Below, in pieces: positions 17,827-26,366 of a stretch of DNA of 64,000 nt. The stretch covers positions 1-64,000 of the forward strand of contig JAKFUZ010000001.1 in the NCBI GenBank assembly GCA_021732445.1, read 5' to 3'. Source of the stretch: Sphingomonas sp. (GTDB lineage Bacteria; Pseudomonadota; Alphaproteobacteria; Sphingomonadales; Sphingomonadaceae). Position 1 is the first letter of the stretch; each line of letters opens with the position of its first letter. Made by a program: the position numbers and the translations under genes. The notes under the pieces were generated by a model, which did not search any database, had not been told where the DNA came from, and worked only from the letters and a program-made list of their open reading frames with translations.

Positions 17827-18752
17827 AGGCGCTGGTCTGGGTCGAGCATGACGGTGCAGCCGTCAAGGATGCAACGCTTGCGGCGGTGACGGCAGCGGCA
17901 AAGCTGGGCGACGTTCATCTGCTGGTTGCCGGCCAGGGTGTCGGCGCAGTGTCCGGGCAGGCCGCCAAAATCATGGGCGTCGCCAAGGTGCATGTCGCTG
18001 ATGATGCAGCCTATGCCCATGCGCTGGCTGAAAATGTGGCGCCGCTCGTGGCCGGGCTGATGGACCATCATGACGCGTTCGTGGCGCCTGCCACCACCAA
18101 CGGCAAGAACATCGCCCCGCGTGTAGCAGCACTCCTCGACGTAATGCAGATTTCCGACATTCTTTCAGTTGAAAGCGCCGACACCTTCACGCGCCCAATC
18201 TATGCCGGCAATGCGATTGCCACCGTGCAGACCCGTGACACAAAGCTTGTGCTCACCGTGCGCGGCACTGCGTTTGACAAGGCGGCGATGGAAGGCGGCG
18301 CGGGCATTATCGAGGCGGTGGCGTCGATGGGCGACAAGGGCGTATCCACCTTTGTTTCGGCCGAAATCGCCAAATCCGAGCGGCCTGAACTCACCAGCGC
18401 CAAGGTGATCGTGTCGGGCGGCCGGGCACTGCAGAATTCGGAGAATTTCCACACGATCATCGAGCCGCTCGCCGACAAGCTGGGCGCGGGCGTTGGCGCC
18501 AGCCGGGCGGCGGTGGACGCGGGCTATGTGCCCAACGACTATCAGGTCGGCCAAACCGGCAAGATCGTGGCGCCCGAAGTCTATATCGCCATCGGCATTT
18601 CGGGCGCGATCCAGCATCTGGCGGGGATGAAGGACTCCAAGACCATCATCGCGATCAACAAGGATGAGGACGCGCCGATCTTTCAGGTCGCCGACATTGG
18701 CCTGGTGGGCGATTTGTTTAAAATCGTGCCGGAGCTGACGGGCAAATTGTGA
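17823..18752 (+). CDS. etfA: Electron transfer flavoprotein subunit alpha
   Basis: Encodes 309 residues from a GTG start coupled to the etfB stop. The N-terminal domain contains [21 protein letters not shown]. The FAD-binding C-terminal half has [54 protein letters not shown] and [19 protein letters not shown], all family hallmarks. It forms the heterodimeric ETF with EtfB. Despite adjacency to sucC, no acyl-CoA dehydrogenase or ETF-QO gene is visible. Confidence 0.96.
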   Translation: MKALVWVEHDGAAVKDATLAAVTAAAKLGDVHLLVAGQGVGAVSGQAAKIMGVAKVHVADDAAYAHALAENVAPLVAGLMDHHDAFVAPATTNGKNIAPRVAALLDVMQISDILSVESADTFTRPIYAGNAIATVQTRDTKLVLTVRGTAFDKAAMEGGAGIIEAVASMGDKGVSTFVSAEIAKSERPELTSAKVIVSGGRALQNSENFHTIIEPLADKLGAGVGASRAAVDAGYVPNDYQVGQTGKIVAPEVYIAIGISGAIQHLAGMKDSKTIIAINKDEDAPIFQVADIGLVGDLFKIVPELTGKL

Positions 18753-18834
18753 GTACCGGCGGCGCAGATTGCGCAAGGGGGGTGATGGTCGGCGGCGCGC
18801 TGCTGCGGTATCGCGGACAGGGAGAAACCTTGCC

Positions 18835-19815
18835 ATGAAGCCTTCCCGCCACCGCGTCGCCGTTGTGCAGGCCGGCTCCACACTGTTCGATACGCCGGCC
18901 ACGCTGGAGCGGATGGCCGCTCATGTCTCCGCACTGGGCGTGGCGGGGGCGCGGTTGGCGGTGTTCCCCGAAGCCTATGTTGGCGGTTATCCCAAGGGGC
19001 TCGATTTTGGCGCGCGGGTTGGCTCGCGCTCGCCCCGGGGTCGCGACGATTTCGCGCGCTATTTCGCCAGCGCGATCGCCGTGCCGGGGCCGGAAACCGC
19101 GCGCATGGGCGATATGGCCGCCAGCATTGCCGCGACGCTCGTCGTCGGTGTCATCGAGCGCGGCATGGAGACGGGCGGTGGCACGCTATATTGCACCGCG
19201 CTCACCTTCGGCCCTGACGGCGCGCTCATCGCCCGGCACCGCAAGCTGATGCCCACCGCCAGCGAGCGGCTGATCTGGGGGCAGGGCGACGGATCGACGC
19301 TCGGCGTGGCCGACACGCCCGTTGGCCGGGTGGGCGCGGCCATTTGCTGGGAAAATTACATGCCGGCGCTGCGCCAGCATTATTATGCCCGGGGCGTGGA
19401 GTTTTATTGCGCGCCGACGGTGGACGAGCGCGACATCTGGCAGGCGACGATGCGCCACATCGCCTATGAGGGCCGCTGTTTCGTGCTGAGCGCGTGCCAG
19501 TATCTGACCCGCGCCGACGCGCCTGCCGATTATGACTGCATCCAGGGTAATGACCCGGCAACGGAGCTGATCCGTGGCGGCAGCGTGATCGTGTCGCCTC
19601 TGGGCGAGGTGCTGGCCGGGCCGGTTTATGGGGCCGAAGCGATCCTGACGGCGGACATCGACAGGGCAGACATCGCGCGCGGCAAATATGATCTCGACGT
19701 GAGCGGCCATTATGCCCGGCCAGACATTTTCACGCTGCTGGTGGACGAGCGCGCCAGATCGCCTGTAGCATCGGCCGGCGCGGGCATGGATCGGCGCGTC
19801 CGGGGGGAAGGATGA
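18835..19815 (+). CDS. Nitrilase / carbon-nitrogen hydrolase family protein
   Basis: Encodes 326 residues. The catalytic triad is visible as Glu in FPEAYVGGYPKG, Lys in HRKLMPT and Cys in AAICWENYMP, and the nitrilase-like DIWQATMRHIAYEGRCFVLS follows. This pattern is that of aliphatic or aryl nitrilases, which convert organic nitriles to acids and ammonia; substrate preference cannot be read from sequence. Start at 18835 is preceded by GGGAGAAACC. The end overlaps the dipeptidase start by four bases, so the two genes form an operon. Confidence 0.9.
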   Translation: MKPSRHRVAVVQAGSTLFDTPATLERMAAHVSALGVAGARLAVFPEAYVGGYPKGLDFGARVGSRSPRGRDDFARYFASAIAVPGPETARMGDMAASIAATLVVGVIERGMETGGGTLYCTALTFGPDGALIARHRKLMPTASERLIWGQGDGSTLGVADTPVGRVGAAICWENYMPALRQHYYARGVEFYCAPTVDERDIWQATMRHIAYEGRCFVLSACQYLTRADAPADYDCIQGNDPATELIRGGSVIVSPLGEVLAGPVYGAEAILTADIDRADIARGKYDLDVSGHYARPDIFTLLVDERARSPVASAGAGMDRRVRGEG

Positions 19816-21047
19816 TGATCGCTATGCTGGTCGCGCTGCTGCTGGCCGCGCCTGTCGCGCCCCCGACGCCGGAAGCGCGCGCGGGAAAAGTGCTGGCGGC
19901 AACGCCTGTGGTTGACGGGCATAACGACTTGCCGTGGGAAATCCGCCAGACCGCTGACGGCCATGTCGAGGCGGTCGATTTGAACACCAGCACCGCCACA
20001 GGCCCCAGGCCGCTGCAAACCGACTGGCCGCGCGCCCGCGCCGGGCATCTCGGCGGGCAATTCTGGTCGGTCTATATCCCGGCGGGCTCGCTTGGGCCCA
20101 TCGCCGTGCAGCAGACGCTGGAGCAGATCGACATCGTTCACCGCCTCGCCGCGCGCTATCCGCAGGTGATGATGCTCGCCCGCACCGCAGCGGACGTGCG
20201 CCGCGCGCAAGGAGCGGGCAAAATCGCGTCGATGATCGGCGTTGAAGGCGGCCATCAGATCGACGGGCGGCTATCGGTGCTGCGGCAATATCATGCGCTT
20301 GGCGCGGGGTATATGACGCTCACTCATTTCAAGAGCCTCGCCTGGGCCGATGCCTCGACCGATGCGCCGCGCGCCAATGGCCTCACCGAATTTGGCCGCA
20401 ACGTGGTGCGCGAGATGAACCGGCTGGGAATGCTCGTCGATGTGAGCCATGTATCTGACGCGACCATGGCGGCGGCGCTTGCGATAACGAAGGCGCCGGT
20501 CATCGCCTCGCACTCGGATGCGCGCGCGCTGTCGGGCGCGCCGCGCGCCATTCCTGACGATTTGCTTCGCAAGATTGCCGAAAATGGCGGGGTGGTGATG
20601 GTCAATTTCGCGCTCTCGCACCTGTCATCGGCGTGGCGCGCCTGGGATGTGGCGCGGCAGGCCTATGCCAGGTCGGCGGGCGTGCCCGACGATGTTTACG
20701 GCGCCAAGGCGCCCGCGCCGCTCGTCGCGTGGGACCGGGAGCACCCGGCGCCGCGCGTTACCGTGGCGACGGTTGCGGACCATATCGACTATGTCGCGAA
20801 GATTGCTGGCCATGACCATGTCGGCATTGGCGGCGATCTTGACGGGATTGGCGGCCTGTCGCCTGAGGGTCTGTCGGGCGTTGACGGTTATCCGCTGCTG
20901 TTTGCCGAACTCGCCCGGCGCGGCTGGAGCGATGCCGATCTGGCAAAACTGGCGCAGGGCAATATTTTGCGGGTGATGGAAGCGGCCGAAGCGGTGGCAA
21001 GGTCGATGGCCGGCACGCCGCCAATCGACGCGACCGACCCGGGCTAG
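19812..21047 (+). CDS. Membrane dipeptidase family (renal dipeptidase-like) metallopeptidase
   Basis: Encodes 411 residues. A short signal peptide (MMIAMLVALLLAAPVAPPTP) suggests export. VVDGHNDLPWEIRQ holds the first zinc ligands (HND), GVEGGHQIDGRL the bridging Glu, DVSHVSD and ASHSDARALSGAPR further ligands, and HVGIGGDLDGIGG the substrate-binding loop. The family cleaves dipeptides at a binuclear zinc site, and some members act on other amides. It is coupled to the nitrilase start-to-stop (ATGA). Its 3' end overlaps the oppositely oriented deacetylase gene by four bases (CTAG). Confidence 0.92.
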   Translation: MMIAMLVALLLAAPVAPPTPEARAGKVLAATPVVDGHNDLPWEIRQTADGHVEAVDLNTSTATGPRPLQTDWPRARAGHLGGQFWSVYIPAGSLGPIAVQQTLEQIDIVHRLAARYPQVMMLARTAADVRRAQGAGKIASMIGVEGGHQIDGRLSVLRQYHALGAGYMTLTHFKSLAWADASTDAPRANGLTEFGRNVVREMNRLGMLVDVSHVSDATMAAALAITKAPVIASHSDARALSGAPRAIPDDLLRKIAENGGVVMVNFALSHLSSAWRAWDVARQAYARSAGVPDDVYGAKAPAPLVAWDREHPAPRVTVATVADHIDYVAKIAGHDHVGIGGDLDGIGGLSPEGLSGVDGYPLLFAELARRGWSDADLAKLAQGNILRVMEAAEAVARSMAGTPPIDATDPG

Positions 21048-22060
21048 AATCCGCTCAGAAAGCTGCCGACATTGGCGCCGAGCGCGTCAACCGCATAGCC
21101 GCCTTCCATGAGGATGACGGTTGGCCAGCCCAAAGCCGCAATGTCGCGCGCAAGCACTGCATAATCGGCGGTCGCGAGTTTCAGGTGCGAGATCGGGTCG
21201 CCCTCCCACGTGTCGGCGCCAAAGCTCACGATCAGCAGGTCGGGCGAAAAGCGCGCGATTGCGTCCAGCGCCTTGCCCTGCGCGCGGCGGAACGGGTCGA
21301 GCGCGGTACCCTGTGGCAGCGGCAGGTTGAGGGTCGCGCCGCACCCGTCGCCTTCGCCCGTCTCATCGGCATGGCCCCAGTAGAAGGGATAATCGGTCGC
21401 AGGGTCAGCATGGAGCGAGGCGTAGAACACATCGCCGCGCGCCCAGAAAATGTCCTGCGTGCCATTGCCGTGATGATAGTCGATATCGAGAATGGCAACG
21501 CGCGCGGCGCCTGCATCGCGCGCCGCTTGTGCGGCAATGGCGGCGGCGTTCAGGTGGCAATAGCCGCCAAGATAATCGGCGCCGGCATGGTGCCCCGGTG
21601 GGCGGCACAGCGCAAACGCGGCCGCCTCGCCGCCCTGCACCGCGCCAAGCGCCGACAGCGCCGTCTGCGCGCTCCAGTAAGACGCGGCGAAACTGTCGGC
21701 GGTCAGCGGCGTTGACGCATCAAAGCTGAACTGGCCGATCAGCGCATCAATCCGCGACAAAGCGAGCGGGCGGCGCCCGACAACGGGCCACACATAGCCG
21801 GTCACGTCCCCCGGCCGGCCGGCTTCCAGCCATTTGGCCGGCGCCGTCTTCAGAAAATCAAGATAACCGGCGGTGTGGACGGCGGCGATGGGTGCCTCGC
21901 CATGGTCAGCGCCCTGGGTTGCCTCGCCCAATGCGGTGCGCAGTGCCCGGGCGATTGCCTCGGCCCGTGCCGGCGTTTCGGCGTAATCGGTAAAGCCGCC
22001 ATTGTGCAGTTCGCGCGTCGGTGCATGGGCCAGTTGGCGCGCATCAAAAAACCACCGCAT
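21044..22060 (-). CDS. Histone deacetylase family protein (acetylpolyamine amidohydrolase-like)
   Basis: Encodes 338 residues. CRPPGHHAGADYLGGYCHLN, ILDIDYHHGNGTQDIFW, YASLHADPATDYPFYWGH and SFGADTWEGDPI supply the His-His charge relay and the Asp/His/Asp zinc ligands of class II-like deacetylases. The GYCHLN and DYPFY features match bacterial acetylpolyamine amidohydrolases, which deacetylate acetylated polyamines or similar amides. Its ATG directly abuts the nhaA stop with no gap, so it is downstream in an nhaA transcript. Confidence 0.9.
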   Translation of the reverse strand: MRWFFDARQLAHAPTRELHNGGFTDYAETPARAEAIARALRTALGEATQGADHGEAPIAAVHTAGYLDFLKTAPAKWLEAGRPGDVTGYVWPVVGRRPLALSRIDALIGQFSFDASTPLTADSFAASYWSAQTALSALGAVQGGEAAAFALCRPPGHHAGADYLGGYCHLNAAAIAAQAARDAGAARVAILDIDYHHGNGTQDIFWARGDVFYASLHADPATDYPFYWGHADETGEGDGCGATLNLPLPQGTALDPFRRAQGKALDAIARFSPDLLIVSFGADTWEGDPISHLKLATADYAVLARDIAALGWPTVILMEGGYAVDALGANVGSFLSGF

Positions 22061-23284
22061 CTAGCACCTCTCCCCATGGTTGCGCCCCGCCGGCGCGCAT
22101 CGCAGCACCACGAAACCCGCCACTCCCGACAGCAGCGACCCTGCCAATACGCCGATCTTCACCGCATCCTGCATGGCGGCGTTGCCGGGAAAGGCGAGGC
22201 CGCCGATGAACAGGCTCATCGTAAACCCAATCCCGGCCAGCAGCGACACGCCGTAAAGCTGGAGCCAGCTTGCACCGCCCGGCCGGGTGCCAAGCCCCAG
22301 CCTCACCGACACCCACAGGCTGACGAAAATGCCGAGCTGTTTGCCGATAAACAACCCGGCAATAATTGCGACGGCCAGCGGTTCGGCAAGCGCGCCGGCG
22401 GCCTTGCTCCCCAGGCTGACCCCGGCATTGGCAAAGCCGAACAGCGGCACCACGCCAAAGCTCACCCAGGGGTGGAGCCCGTTTTCCAGCCGGTGGAGCG
22501 GCGAGGCGGAATCGTCGGGGCTGCCCGGCGAGCGGGCGATGGGAACGATCATCGCCGTAAGCACGCCGGCAATGGTTGCGTGCACGCCGGCCTGGAAAAC
22601 CAGCAGCCACAATAGGCAAAACCCTGTCAGAAACACGGCCAGCCGCCGCTCCCCGCGCCGCGCCGCCGCCCATAGCACGCCCGCGACCCCGCTCGCGCCA
22701 AGCAGCGCGGCCCAGTCGATATGGTCGGTATAGGCAATCGCGATTACGCCCACTGCGCCCATGTCATCGACAATCGCAACGGTTGTAAGAAACAGCTTGA
22801 GCGCGGGCGGCGCGCGCGTGCCGAGCAGCGCCAGCACCCCAATGGCAAAGGCGATGTCGGTAGCCGCCGGAATCGCCCAGCCGCGCTGCGTTGCCGGCGC
22901 CCCTTGCGTGACCGCGAGATAGACGATGGCGGGCACGATCATGCCAGCGGCGGCGGCGACAACCGGCATCCGCCGCCGCTCCCAGGTTGACAATTGCCCG
23001 TCCAGAAATTCCCGCTTGATCTCCAGGCCAACCAGCAGAAAGAACAGTGCCATCAGCCCGTCGTTGATCCACAGATGGACGGTCATCGGCCCGTGGCCTG
23101 TGCTGAGCGTGGGGCCAAGGCGGGTGTCGAGCAGCGCGAAATAGCCGTCCGACAGGCGCCCCGGCGCATTTGCGACGAGCAGCGCCGCTATGGCCGCTGC
23201 CATCAATACCACGCCGCCCACCGCCTCGCCGTGCAAAAACTGGCGTAGCGCGGAGATTGCGGCCACCCGTTTGCGCCCTGCCAT
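22061..23284 (-). CDS. nhaA: Na+/H+ antiporter NhaA
   Basis: Encodes 407 residues with about 12 membrane helices. The central helix FLTTVAIVDDMGAVGVIAIAY carries the adjacent aspartates that bind Na+, and GWAIPAATDIAFAIGVLALLG and FGFANAGVSL are family patterns. It exports sodium for protons at alkaline pH. Two ATGs lie six bases apart; AAGGGG is seven bases before the ATG at 23284 but only one base before that at 23290, so 23284 was preferred. The deacetylase gene follows with zero spacing. Confidence 0.94.
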   Translation of the reverse strand: MAGRKRVAAISALRQFLHGEAVGGVVLMAAAIAALLVANAPGRLSDGYFALLDTRLGPTLSTGHGPMTVHLWINDGLMALFFLLVGLEIKREFLDGQLSTWERRRMPVVAAAAGMIVPAIVYLAVTQGAPATQRGWAIPAATDIAFAIGVLALLGTRAPPALKLFLTTVAIVDDMGAVGVIAIAYTDHIDWAALLGASGVAGVLWAAARRGERRLAVFLTGFCLLWLLVFQAGVHATIAGVLTAMIVPIARSPGSPDDSASPLHRLENGLHPWVSFGVVPLFGFANAGVSLGSKAAGALAEPLAVAIIAGLFIGKQLGIFVSLWVSVRLGLGTRPGGASWLQLYGVSLLAGIGFTMSLFIGGLAFPGNAAMQDAVKIGVLAGSLLSGVAGFVVLRCAPAGRNHGERC

Positions 23285-23360
23285 GGTCATGCCCCTTGTT
23301 ATTGGCGGTGATGAGACATGGGCGGCGGCAACGCAACCCGACTGATCCAAGGGCGTCGCT

Positions 23361-23379
23361 GATTGCGTAAAACGCAATC
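23361..23379. promoter_or_regulatory. Short perfect inverted repeat upstream of nhaA
   Basis: GATTGCGT at 23361-23368 and ACGCAATC at 23372-23379 are exact inverted copies separated by AAA, 77 bases before the nhaA start. The spacer is too short for a comfortable RNA loop and no T-run follows, so a dimeric regulator site is the better guess. The gap from 23285 to 23731 has no convincing gene apart from this and the next palindrome. Confidence 0.35.
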
Positions 23380-23507
23380 CAGCATGCGCCACACGCATTC
23401 ATTCCGATTGTCATTTCGGGCGCGCGGCGGCCCGGCTATATAGTGCAGGTGCGATGGGCGCACAGGAGCAAAATATCGGACGACGTGGCTGAGGCCGTTT
23501 GGGCGGT

Positions 23508-23527
23508 ATGTTTCGACCTCGAAACAT
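23508..23527. promoter_or_regulatory. Perfect 8-bp inverted repeat in the nhaA/SPFH gap
   Basis: ATGTTTCG at 23508-23515 and CGAAACAT at 23520-23527 flank ACCT. As RNA it would form a tight hairpin, but no T-run follows on either strand. It lies about 205 bases before the SPFH gene and may be an operator or the structured 5' end of a long leader. Confidence 0.35.
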
Positions 23528-23731
23528 GGTGTTGTGGCTGTTGCTTTTTCGTCGTGCGGTGCGCGCCTGTGTGCATTTGCCGACCAGCCCCGCAAAAAGT
23601 GGCCGGCGTCTGACCAGCGCCGCGCGCTTTTTTTCCGTTTCCCCGACTTCGTCCGTGCCGAACATGGACCCACCTGGCGCCTTGCGGACAATTCACCGGG
23701 CATGTGTCGCTCGATTTTTGGGAGATGAAGC

Positions 23732-24622
23732 ATGGGATATTTGAATAGAAGCGCTGGCCTGGGCGAGCGTGGCCCCGTGGCGCGCTTGGCATGGGCGCTG
23801 GGCACCTCGCTGGTTGCCATCGTGGTGCTGGTGATTGCGCTCACCTCCGCCTTTGGCCGGGTGCAGCCGGGCTATGTCGGCATCCGCGTGAACAATATTG
23901 GCCCCGGCGCAGGCGTTGCGTCGGCGGCGCTGCCGGTTGGATGGTACTTCGCGCCGCCGGGCACCAATATTTATGAGTATCCGGTGTTCACCAGCACCTA
24001 TACTTGGACGCGCTCGACTACCGAGCAGAGCCCGATCGACGAATCCTTCAGCTTTCAGGACAAGAACGGCCTGGGGCTGCTGGCTGATGTGGCGGTGGCC
24101 TATCATGTTGACCCCACGCGGGCGCCCATTCTGTTCCAGCGCTATCGCAGTGACATGGCCGCTATTGTCTCGGGGCCACTGCGCAACGCCATTCGCAACG
24201 CCATTGTCGAACGGGCCTCGCAGCTTGGCGTGGAGGAGATTTACGGACCCCATAAGAGCGAGTTGATCGCCACTGCCCTGCGCAAAGTGCAGGCCTATTT
24301 CGCCCCGGCCGGCCTGCAAGTGGAACAGCTTTACTGGGCCGGGAACATTGTGGTGCCAGATGCGGTGCTTCAGCAGATCAACGCAAAGATCGCCAATGAG
24401 CAGCAGGCACTTGCCGCCCAGGCCAATGTGGCCACCGCGCGGGCCGATGCCGATGCGCGCATCGCCAAGGCGCAGGGCGATGCCAAGGCGATTCAGGTGG
24501 AGGCAGAAGCCATCCGCACCAACCCGGAAATCATCAATCTGCGGGCGGTGGAAAAATGGGACGGCAAGCTGCCGACTTATACCGGCGCGGGCGCGCCGCT
24601 GCCGTTCATCGGGGCGAAGTAA
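23732..24622 (+). CDS. SPFH/band 7 (prohibitin-like) membrane protein
   Basis: Encodes 296 residues. One N-terminal membrane helix (about 20-42) is followed by the band 7 domain: GYVGIRVNNIGPG, VGWYFAPPGTNIYEYPVF, FQDKNGLGLLADVAVAYHVD. A long helical stretch rich in Ala, Gln and Lys (about 225-265, ANEQQALAAQANVATARADA) suggests oligomerisation into a ring, and the C-terminus is proline/glycine-rich. Prohibitin-like proteins scaffold membrane microdomains. GGGAG before the ATG at 23732 supports the start. It has a long 5' gap and converges on lysS. Confidence 0.9.
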   Translation: MGYLNRSAGLGERGPVARLAWALGTSLVAIVVLVIALTSAFGRVQPGYVGIRVNNIGPGAGVASAALPVGWYFAPPGTNIYEYPVFTSTYTWTRSTTEQSPIDESFSFQDKNGLGLLADVAVAYHVDPTRAPILFQRYRSDMAAIVSGPLRNAIRNAIVERASQLGVEEIYGPHKSELIATALRKVQAYFAPAGLQVEQLYWAGNIVVPDAVLQQINAKIANEQQALAAQANVATARADADARIAKAQGDAKAIQVEAEAIRTNPEIINLRAVEKWDGKLPTYTGAGAPLPFIGAK

Positions 24623-24666
24623 GCAATGCGCGAGCAGCAGCGGGGCCGGGGAGGGGAGGCCGTCCC

Positions 24667-24692
24667 CGCCCTGTCCGTCCGCCCTGTCCGTC
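24667..24692. repeat. Two tandem copies of a 13-bp unit between convergent genes
   Basis: CGCCCTGTCCGTC occurs at 24667-24679 and again at 24680-24692 without a change. It sits in the 85-base gap between the SPFH gene and lysS, which converge. Probably a slippage product; no function is evident. Confidence 0.6.
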
Positions 24693-24707
24693 GGCCCTTG
24701 CCGCGCG

Positions 24708-26288
24708 TTACGCCCGCGCCAGCGCCTCGGCGATGAGGTTGCGGCTATTCTCGATGCCATAAAGCGCGATGAAGCTGCCCATGCGCGGGCCCTGCGATGA
24801 CCCCAACAGGGTTTCATACAGCGCCTTGAACCAGTCGCGCAAATTCTCGAACCCGGCCGACTTGCCGATTTCATAAACGATGTTCTGGATGTCTTCAGCG
24901 GTTGCATCGGGCGCAAGGCCGGCAAGCGACGCGGCGAGTTGCTGCAGCGCTGCCACCTCAACGCCCTCAGGCGCGCGGCGCACCAGCGTTGGCGCCACAA
25001 AATCGCGGCCATAGGCCAGCGCCCGGTCGATGAGGATTGCAAGATCGGGGTAACGCTCAGGGCTTGCATCCGGCACGTAATTGGCAAGATAGCCCCACAC
25101 CTGCTCGCGACTAGCCTCGCCCATCACGCTCACCAGATTGAGCAGCAGGCCAAAGGTTACCGGCAGCGTCGTTTCCGGCACCGCGCCGTCATGAATGTGG
25201 TGGACGGGGTTGCCGAGCTTTTCCCTGGCTTCCTGCCCTGCATAATTTTCGCGAAACTGCCAATAGTCGTCAATCGCGCGCGGAATTAGGCCCAGATGCA
25301 ATGACTTGGCCTTTTTCGGCTCGCGATAGATGTAGAAGGCAAGGCTCTCCTCCGAGCCATATGTCAGCCATTCCTCAAGGCTCAGGCCATTGCCCTTCGA
25401 CTTGGAAATCTTCTCGCCCTTTTCGTCGAGGAACATCTCGTAGATCAGGCTCTCCGGCGGCCGGGCGCCCAGCACGCGGGCGATTTTACCGGACTGGATG
25501 CCGCTGTCGATCAGGTCCTTGCCGTACATTTCATAATCAACGCCAAGCGCTGCCCAGCGCATGGCCCAGTCAACCTTCCATTGCAGCTTGGCCTTGCCGC
25601 CCAACACGGTCTGTTCGATCCGCTCGCCGGCATCGACAAACGCTATTCTGCCGGTTTCGGCATCGAGCACCTCGACGGGCACTTGCAGCACGGCGCCTGT
25701 TTTGGGGCTGATCGGCAGAACGGGTGAATAGGTTGCCGCGCGCTCTGCCCGCAATGTGGGCAGCATGATGTCGAGGATCGCCTGATATTGGCGCAGCACG
25801 CCCTTCAGCGCGCCGTCAAACCCCCCGCTATTGTAGAGCGCGGCCGCGGACTGAAATTCGTACTCAAAGCCGAACCGGTCGAGAAAATCGCGCAGCATCG
25901 CGTTGTTGTGCGCGGCGAAACTCTCGAACTTATCGAACGGATCGGGGATGCGCGACAAGGGCATGCCGAGATGCTCGGCCAGCATCGCCTTGTTTGGCAC
26001 ATTGTCGGGCACCTTGCGCAGCCCGTCCATATCGTCGGAAAAGGCGATGAGCCGCGTTGGCGCATCGGTCAGCGCGTGCAGCGCGCGCCGCACCATCGTG
26101 GTGCGCAGCACTTCGTTGAACGTGCCGATATGCGGCAGGCCGGAAGGGCCATAGCCGGTTTCAAACAGGATCGGAGCGCCGCCAGGCTTGCCGTGCGGAA
26201 AGCGCTTGAGCAATTTGCGCGCCTCTTCATAGGGCCATGCCTTTGACTGTAGGGCGGTGGCGCGCAGTGTTGCTGGGTCGATCGGCAT
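24708..26288 (-). CDS. lysS: Lysine--tRNA ligase, class I
   Basis: Encodes 526 residues. The class I signature motifs are GYGPSGLPHIGTFNEVLR (HIGH) and GEKISKSKGNG (KMSKS). Class I LysRS replaces the usual class II enzyme in alphaproteobacteria, spirochaetes and many archaea, so this gene is a useful taxonomic marker. It charges tRNA-Lys. Start at 26288 (MPIDPATLRATALQSKAWPY) was preferred to longer frames that have no similarity. The gene is divergent from the JmjC-like gene and converges on the SPFH gene. Confidence 0.96.
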   Translation of the reverse strand: MPIDPATLRATALQSKAWPYEEARKLLKRFPHGKPGGAPILFETGYGPSGLPHIGTFNEVLRTTMVRRALHALTDAPTRLIAFSDDMDGLRKVPDNVPNKAMLAEHLGMPLSRIPDPFDKFESFAAHNNAMLRDFLDRFGFEYEFQSAAALYNSGGFDGALKGVLRQYQAILDIMLPTLRAERAATYSPVLPISPKTGAVLQVPVEVLDAETGRIAFVDAGERIEQTVLGGKAKLQWKVDWAMRWAALGVDYEMYGKDLIDSGIQSGKIARVLGARPPESLIYEMFLDEKGEKISKSKGNGLSLEEWLTYGSEESLAFYIYREPKKAKSLHLGLIPRAIDDYWQFRENYAGQEAREKLGNPVHHIHDGAVPETTLPVTFGLLLNLVSVMGEASREQVWGYLANYVPDASPERYPDLAILIDRALAYGRDFVAPTLVRRAPEGVEVAALQQLAASLAGLAPDATAEDIQNIVYEIGKSAGFENLRDWFKALYETLLGSSQGPRMGSFIALYGIENSRNLIAEALARA

Positions 26289-26366
26289 GAAAAAATCCGG
26301 CGATTGAATTTTGGGCACGGGACAGCTTCCTAGCGAAGCGGCGCGCGTGAGGCTAGCATAGCGGGT

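Noticed and set aside
23499-23744. 81-codon frame in the nhaA/SPFH gap
   Set aside because: It overlaps the SPFH gene start, has no ribosome site or recognisable domain, and its composition is ordinary for a random frame.
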